A stretch of DNA of 64,000 nt, from positions 1,346,001-1,410,000 of the forward strand of contig JAOTOL010001604.1 of assembly GCA_034440575.1 (NCBI GenBank), read 5' to 3'. Position 1 is the stretch's first letter. Each line of letters begins with the position of its first letter. The DNA comes from Imbricaverruca yamaguchii (Eukaryota > Arthropoda > Thecostraca > Neoverrucidae). The notes under the pieces were generated by a model. That model searched no databases, was not told where the DNA came from, and was given only the letters and a program-made list of their open reading frames with translations. Position numbers and translations under genes: made by a program. Positions 57,626-64,000 of the stretch are shown piece by piece.

Positions 57626-58234
57626 CATTGGCAGTTTGCTGGGGCCTGTGTCTGTGCATATGCCGTGAAATATTTGAGAAAAAGGAACTTGAAGTAAACT
57701 GTGCCGCTTGCATTCCCAAAATGTGCGCGCATTACAATGCCTGCAACATTTGTATTTCCCAGCTAAACAGGAGGCGTTGATGAACAGATACAATAGAGCA
57801 GTGCTTTAGCCCTACTATTTGATGTTGAAAATTGCGACAATCAATCAAGCCAACTTTCGTTTCCAAAAAGTCAGCATATATGATAACTGCAGATTCGCTG
57901 TGGTTGCACCTCTTGCCGTCGCTTACTCCACTTTATATTTAAGTGGGTGGAATATTGGTCCACCATTTGTGATGAACAAGCCGCATGGGGGCATCTGGAA
58001 GTCTTAATGTAATTTTCTCGTATTGATTCAAGAATGCCGAATGAAGTTGAGGCGGCCAGTACCCCCTCCACCTCCCCCCTCCCAGCGTACACAAAGTGAC
58101 ACCGCCTGGCATGTATCACACTAATTGATTACATCTGGGCAATTATCTGTTTGGTTGTCGTACCCAACCAGCGCCAGTCTCACCGCCAACCATGCCGACA
58201 TGTGATGACTTATCGAGCGCGTGACCTTGCTGAC

Positions 58235-58344
58235 CTTGCTGAGGTCACGCTGGCTCACGGCTCGGCCGAGACCACTACTGCGCCGTCGCCGTCGCTGTCG
58301 CCGCAGCAGACGCTGGATACGAGACGGCATTATCGGCCGGCACT
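58235..58344 (-). CDS. Possible upstream exon of minus-strand gene
   Basis: A 110-bp candidate, phase 1 in and 0 out, between acceptor ataggtgatcgcag and donor CAGCAAG|GTCAGC (a second AAG|GTCACG follows 9 bases on). The peptide is very basic (PSRIQRLLRRQRRRRRSSGL), ending AVSQRDLSK, and could be a nuclear-localisation or nucleic-acid-binding segment. Phase 0 out fits the exon at 50874. The plus strand is also open here, so this is tentative. Confidence 0.35.
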
Positions 58345-59139
58345 CTGCGATCACCTATCCTCTTCAGGGGCCGGATTAGTCACGAGCTCTGTGGACAAAT
58401 TCAGTGAAGCTTTCACATTGTCTGCATGTGTATTTGAACATAGATCCGTTTCTAAGCGAACAGCAGCGTTCCGAGTCGGGGACACTCCAACCCCACCCCA
58501 CCCCCATTCCCGCTGAACGGATTTTTCAGCCAGATGCGCCAGCCCGTGGAAGAGAATAATCCCATGCACCACCGTCACCACCATCACCCGTCCAACTCAT
58601 TTTAAGCCGAAGGCGCCACTCCAGGTACTTTCGCAGTGGCGCCCCTCTAGACAAGTGCCCCCTGGCAATTCCTGAAAGCGTCCCTGGTTCGAGTGCATTT
58701 GGGGTCAGGAATTTAAATGCTTAACGCCTTTTTCTCCCAGAAGGGACGCCTCTGGTGAACAAAAAATCGAGTGGGTGCACTCGACCCTTCCCGGAGGAGT
58801 GCGTTTTCACTATCGGATGGACGCCAATCTATATACGGGCACATTCTCCAGCCCCCCCCCATGTATCAGCCCCTGTTCAAGTTCCTGCTGCCACTCTTCC
58901 TCAGCAGTCGGAAAGCTGCTACTCACGCGAGTGTAGTGGCGACGGGAACACCTGCTTGTCGTTACACTGGCTGGCTCACTGGCATGGCGTCAGCGTCCGG
59001 CGTGTCCCTGACGGGCTCTGCAGGATAACGCAAGCTTCCCGCCGACAAGCCGCTTCAAGTGCGACGAAAACGCCGGCTCGAATCTCAGTCTGTCCGTCCG
59101 GACCAGGAAGTGAAGGACGCTCTGAGGGGAGTAGTTCAT

Positions 59140-59760
59140 AAGATCTACTTTCAGAAGATTTATTTCCACGAAATCTGCTTGAGTATGAATGTGTTCAGAA
59201 GATCTACTTTCAATTCTGAATGTTCAGAAAATCTACTCAGTGGAGGGTATGCTCCCAAGATCTACTTTAAAGTCTCAATGTTTAGAATATCTACAAATAA
59301 GATATTTTACTTATACCTGAAAGTAGAACTTTTTGCCCTTTTTAGAATATCTACTTCCGAATACAAACGTTTAGAAGATCTACTTATACCTGGAAATGTT
59401 CAGAAGTTCCACCCAGAGGAAGAAATGTTCAAAAGGTCTACTATCGGATCTGAATACTCAAAAGATTTAATAGAAGACGAAAGTGTTCAACCGATCTACT
59501 AATAGCTGAGATGTTCACAAGATCTACTCCCGCGTTTTAATGTTCAGAAGATCTACAAATATGCCTGACATATTCAGTAGACTTACTATGCAATGAAAAT
59601 GTCTAGAAATATACTTCCCAATATAAATGTTCAGAAGATCTACTGATACCTCGAAATGTTCAGAAGGTCTACCTAGAGAAGGGAATGTTCAGAAGGGCTA
59701 CTTATAGAAGGGAATGTTCACAAGATCTGCTTTCTGGTCTGTATGTGCAGAATATCTACT
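59140..59760 (+). repeat. Degenerate repeat of AATGTTCAGAAGATCTACTT
   Basis: More than 15 copies of ATGTTCAGAA(G/A)(A/G)TCTAC at irregular 35-50-bp spacing, with AGATCT (BglII-type) palindromes in most. A 147-codon frame (59059-59502) crosses it and looks incidental. Confidence 0.82.
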
Positions 59761-59849
59761 CTGGGCCCTCTAGAGTCTTAGCGTATATACAATAGAATTC
59801 GATTCCACCAGCAACTAACCAGCATAACTGAATGACCATAGCATTTTTG

Positions 59850-60265
59850 GCCACTCAAAAAAAAAAAATGGTGAAATTTCATAGTTTTTGGTTTTCAACT
59901 TTTCTTGAATTTTCCTTTTCTAATGAGTAGGGCGGACAGAAAAACGTTGTTCGAAGTCAACGTGGTCAAATCATAAATTCTTACTTTGGCCAGAGTGTTG
60001 GATTTGAACTCTAATGGGCAAATGTACAAAACTAATAAGTAATCAAAAACGGAAAGAGTAAAATAATCCTCTGGTGCGTTGGGTTGCATCCATAAAGATA
60101 AACAAACGCTGAAAGTTTCAGTAAAATATCTTGTCCGTTAAGGCGTGACGACTGGGTGGACTTTTGTGGAGGTGACCTCACTTGACCTTGACTAACTCGT
60201 TAACCCTAGATGGTTAGGTTAGGTTAAGCATTTTGACACAACATGCCAAGTTGATGAGGGCACAA
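59850..60265 (+). repeat. Second copy of the 56.5-kb element interior
   Basis: This shares with 56830-57270 the ordered blocks TTTCAACTTTTCTTGAATTTTCC, TTGCATCC(A/G)TAAAGATAA, CAAACGCTGAAAGT, CGTGACGACTGG and GGAGGTGACCTCACTTGACC. Confidence 0.8.
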
Positions 60266-60309
60266 CATGCCATGCTAACTCAACCAATGGGGATTCCAGG
60301 ACAAAGGTA

Positions 60310-60560
60310 CGTCATGATAAATGTCCGTATGGGATTTGCACAAAGCAACTGTACGAACGCAAATAGACGAATGCGCGGATGTACGTAACTGCAAGCATAC
60401 AGACGACAAACACACGTTTGACATATGCAAATGAGAGCAAGTGTATGCACGCACGCTAAATGTACGTAAGAGCGAATGTGCATATGGTAAATGCGTGTTA
60501 GCAGATGTACGTAAACGTACGTAAGTACGCACAAATGTGCGTAAGCGCAAACATAAAAAA
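60310..60560 (-). repeat. Inverted relative of the 33.1-kb short repeat
   Basis: Irregular GTACGTAAGCGCAAATG-like motifs, preceded by TTAGGTTAGGTTA at about 60215. Confidence 0.68.
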
Positions 60561-60989
60561 TGGAAAAGTACGTGCTCATGGTCCCGCCACATGCATTTAC
60601 CATATATTTACCTTCAGGTATTTGAGTCACCCCAATAGTTTTTATTCAACGACACCCGCTCCCCAAACGCATCGTGGATGAGAGACAGCCCCGGCTTCGA
60701 ACCTGACCACGTGATTACTCTAGGTTCCTTTAATCTTGTTTGAACACTGATTCCGTACCGTGCTGCGAAGTATGCAGCCATGTGTGAGGTTGTCCGAACT
60801 GAATACGCGTGATACTGGAGCGAAACGCAAACACTCGGTGAGTTATCAGCTGCATGCACCCCTCGACAAGCGTTTACATAGCTGACTCACAGCGCAGCGA
60901 GCTCGTGCCATACGTTACCTTGGCGCTGCTCTGTATTATTTCAAGAGACTTAGGCCTCCAAATGTGCATTGTAGTCCTCAGCGTCGGTG

Positions 60990-62000
60990 GTACCAACCGG
61001 TGGGAGAGGAGAAGAGGACAGTTCTTCCCCCATCCTGAGAGGTTGTGGGCCCCCAAGAATCGCGCCGGGGTTCTGAAAAATTGCGCCGGGCCCCATGCAA
61101 ATCTACGAGCTCCCAAAAAACGCAAGTGGGTCTCTAAAAATCTCATTGGGGCCCAAAAAGTCGCGCATGGGCCCTGAAATGGCGCTGGGACTCCAAAATT
61201 GTATTGAGGCCCCTGAAAATCACATTGGGCCAACAATCGCTCTGAGGCCCATACAAGTGACGCTGGGTGCTCCAAAAGTGCGGCCTGACACTACCTCTCG
61301 ACCCAAAAAAAAATAGCGCCGGAGCCCATGAAAATCACGCTGTGGGACTAAAAACGTCGCACCGAGGCTCCTGAAAATCACGTTGGGACCCAACAAGTCC
61401 CACCGGGCCCCTGAAAATGACGCTGGCAGCCAAAAAAAAGACGAGACCGGGCCCAGGAGAATCATACTGAGAGCCAAAAAGGTCAGACCTGGGCCCCTGA
61501 AAATCGTGCTGGGGTCCCCAAAACGTCGAGCCAGTTCCCCAAAATCACTATTAGGATCTCAAAGGTTCGTGCTTCAACCCCTGAAAATCACACTGGGGAC
61601 CAAAGTAGTCTTGCCGGGGTTATTTAAAAAACACGGCGGGGTCCCAAAAGGTTGGGCCGGTATCCTTGAAAATCACACTGAACCTGGGATACCAAAAAAT
61701 CGCGAACTGGCTCCTGAAAATCACGCTAGGGGCTCAACAGGTCTCACCGGGGCCCCAAGTGTCTCATCGGGACCACTAAAAAAAATCAAACCGAGGAAAC
61801 GAAACAAAATCTGGACATAGAAAATCACTCTGGGGCCAGCAGTCACTCCTAAAGCTGCCAAAACATGCTTCCTACAAACGCATCGAGACCGCTAAAACCG
61901 TGCTAGGAATCCACCCAAATGGTGTCGGAGCCTAAAAACCGCACCAAAACACAAAAGTCACATTTCAGCCATTGGCAATCACACTGGGGTCCCAGAAGGT
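60990..62000 (+). repeat. Degenerate ~36-45-bp tandem repeat
   Basis: Repeated GGCCCCTGAAAATCACGCTG followed by GGG(A/C)CCCAAAAAGTCGCACC, over 20 irregular copies. The frames at 60874-61275 and 61383-61820 are repeat-derived. Confidence 0.8.
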
Positions 62001-62244
62001 CGCACCGGAGACCCAAACTGGTTACAACAGCCGGCAGGAGGTCGCACGATTCCCAGGTCAGTAGGACATTAGTCTTCACAGAAGGGTCCTACAACTCACG
62101 AAAGGCTGTAGGGCCATTTTCGTCCCGGCCACCCGAGGCCGACTGGCCGAGAGGTCAGTCGGACCTGATAGGAGGCTCCTGAAACTCACGAGACGATCCC
62201 GAACGGACGACAGGGGCACATGATGCTGTCCAGACCATCCATTG

Positions 62245-62374
62245 TTTATTGGGTGGTTAACGACGCACTATATGCACATGCACGGCTAATGGCGCCGTCC
62301 ACACTGTTTCACTGGTGGGCCGCGGAGATTGTGAAATGTCCCGAGTGGCGCTAGTGTCGAACCCGGGACCCTTG
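62245..62374 (-). mobile_element. 5'-truncated SINE with target-site duplication
   Basis: Same family as 49173-49371, keeping the body, and the B box GGTCCCGGGTTCGACAC with small changes, but lacking the A box. It is flanked by TGTCCAGACCATCCA copies at 62227-62241 and 62375-62389. The duplication shows it inserted already truncated. Confidence 0.85.
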
Positions 62375-62399
62375 TGTCCAGACCATCCAATTGCAGGCA

Positions 62400-63418
62400 G
62401 GTCAGCATTGCTGGGAAGCCCTTATAGTTCACGAAAACGAACACCCGTCAGAGGGGCTATTATTTTTTCAGAGAGGCTAAGAGGCTTCACGTTAGGGGGC
62501 CCATAGTATTGCTGCGAGGCCCCTAAATCTCGCGATAATGGACATTTGGTGAAGAATGTGAGAAGTCAAGTGTGCGTGGGAGGATTCCAGAGCATTTCCT
62601 CTCTCGCAGGGAAAGACGGGACCTCCAACTGGAAAAGGCGCCACCACTCAGGGATGTTCCGGTGCACCCATTCAACTTCTCAGCCGAAGGGACCCCTTTG
62701 AGTAGAAAACGCGTCCCAGTACGGACACACACGAACATAGGCATCAGCTTTTTTCCAAATCAAATTGCACCCATTCTGGGAACTGGCGATTCTCCGGACG
62801 AGTGCCCTCGATCGAAATTCCTGGCTCATCCCCTCAGGGATTAAGTGCAGCTGCAAGATGAACTTTTGACAGCACCAGGTTTCTAATATGGTGCACGATT
62901 TGTGCATACTTGCAACATCATCCTTCTCCACTTATATAGTAAGGCGTCATTTGAGACACAAACTTTGATCACACACTTCTCATCCTGAAACCTGTGAGTG
63001 CTGCTGATTCTGAATCGTTTGATTCGAATGGTAAATTCAACTTACATCGCCTCTTCATTGAATCTTCTGATCAGTAGACCACCACTTCTGCTCTGATGCT
63101 ACACGTCTTGGTGCTCCAAATCCTCGATACACTGCGCGACTTCAGGTCTTGAACACTCCTTGAGCCCCTATATCCTGACGCAATCACTCACTTCGCACGC
63201 TGTTGCACCCCACAATGACCCATATCCAATGCTTTCTCCCATGCAGGTCCCGGCGCACTCCATTACTGCATGTTTTAACGCATTTTCATCCGCGTCCTGT
63301 CTTACTCGTCGATTCCAGGCTCTGATTCACTGCTTCACTCCAGGTCCTCGGCCATTACCTCGCCGCAAGTCCCAACACACCGTCACACAGTCGGTCTGAA
63401 TGCCAGCTCCGCCGAGGG
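62400..63418. other. No supported gene
   Basis: Frames of 60-90 codons only, with no domains recognised. A loose (~60-bp) recurrence of CAGGTC...CACTGC-type sentences at 63060-63390 suggests old degenerate repeats. Confidence 0.35.
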
Positions 63419-64000
63419 TTGTCGGATACGCCACGGCAGGCGTCACGTCACGTCACGTCACGTCACGTCACGCGCGCCGCACGGGCCGTCACTGAGCGGC
63501 GTGTACAGCCGCGCTGCGACAGCGACGCCGCCGGTCAGAAGGTCCCGTCAGAGGCCCGCCGACTGGTGTCAGACTGGTGCCCGGCGGCCATCCCCGCCGG
63601 TCGTGGCCGGCCGCCAATCGGTGGTAGTCACAGTCTGCTTATGCCCCCCCGTCAGCTATATGGCCGCGCGTGATCGTGTCGCCGGAAAGCCAACGGCTCG
63701 GCTTTCGCGGCGCGATTGGCTTGCGACGGCGCATTGGGTTCTGCGCGGCTTCTCCGACAATGGCGCACTCGTCGACAGGCGTCGTGACGGGGCCCGGGCT
63801 TTGGTTTAGGACTTCTCAACCTCAAGCTAGGTGCCATCAGTGGCGTAGCCAGGGGAGCAAAGGGGGCAGCCACCCCTGGAGGGTTGGATGGGACCCTCCA
63901 GGATGCCGCCTTGGTGGCCCACGAGGGCCCCCTTGCCGACGAAAGGTGCCCCGGGCTGACGAAAACTACCCGGGCCAATGAAGAGGGCCCCGAGTCAACG
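63419..64000 (+). other. Candidate coding patch and GC-rich repeats at window edge
   Basis: A (CGTCA)5 tract at 63440-63470 is followed by a plus-strand frame with protein-like text (RCDSDAAGQKVPSEARRLVS). No splice-site pair could be settled. From 63838 a GTGGCGTAGCCAGG element-end-like sequence leads into GGGCCC-rich repeats akin to those at 52.5-54.6 kb. Confidence 0.25.

Noticed and set aside
59030..59110. Exon after acceptor gggctctgcag
   Set aside because: Two plus frames and one minus frame look equally plausible and no good donor was found, so it could not be placed in a model.

Overview
The window is animal nuclear DNA, most likely from an arthropod, possibly a crustacean. The reasons are (TTAGG)n-type telomeric-like tracts at about 10512-10605 and 32765-33015, spliced genes with GT-AG introns, a CR1-clade LINE, tRNA-derived SINEs and very heavy minisatellite content. 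No bacterial, CRISPR or operon-like features were seen. All gene models come from reading frames, splice-site motifs and intron phase by eye; none has transcript support.

Two related C2H2 zinc-finger genes face each other tail to tail. The plus-strand gene is assembled from exons 2435-2586, 8590-8697, 10110-10340 and 16747-17851. Joined in phase (0/2, 2/2, 2/2, 2/stop) they give about 531 codons ending in a ten-finger array; the 5' end lies to the left. The minus-strand gene is assembled from exons 50874-50641, 48800-48678, 46728-46530, 42050-41810, 40862-40652, 28189-28004, 27092-26914, 26607-26428 and 22138-21055, perhaps preceded by 58344-58235. All its junctions agree in phase and give about 878 codons: coiled-coil-like N-terminal exons followed by a paralogous ten-finger exon. 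The last three exons of both genes share order, intron phases and similar sequence, so they are probably an inverted duplication.

The most unusual property is that nearly every exon abuts, or runs into, a private minisatellite whose unit contains the exon's own splice site. Examples are a 62-bp unit (about 45 copies) ending at the acceptor of exon 16747, a 75-bp unit at exon 10110, a 39-bp unit (over 90 copies) starting at the donor of exon 46530, a 33-bp unit at its acceptor, and an 85-bp unit at exon 48678. Some arrays multiply splice sites in frame and some out of frame, so the locus carries well over a hundred candidate decoy splice sites.

Mobile DNA: a nearly complete but broken CR1 LINE (about 3.6-7.7 kb) and three 5'-truncated copies; a degraded transposon-associated gene (12.2-13.5 kb); an eroded LINE reverse-transcriptase fragment (31.0-31.3 kb); tRNA-derived SINEs, two with readable target-site duplications (49173-49371 and 62245-62374); a family with G/C-run inverted ends that interrupts a minisatellite at 56.5-57.3 kb; and inverted-repeat elements at 30.4-31.0 and 36.2-36.3 kb. 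From 51 kb to the right end the DNA is mostly dispersed repeats and degenerate short-unit tandem repeats.
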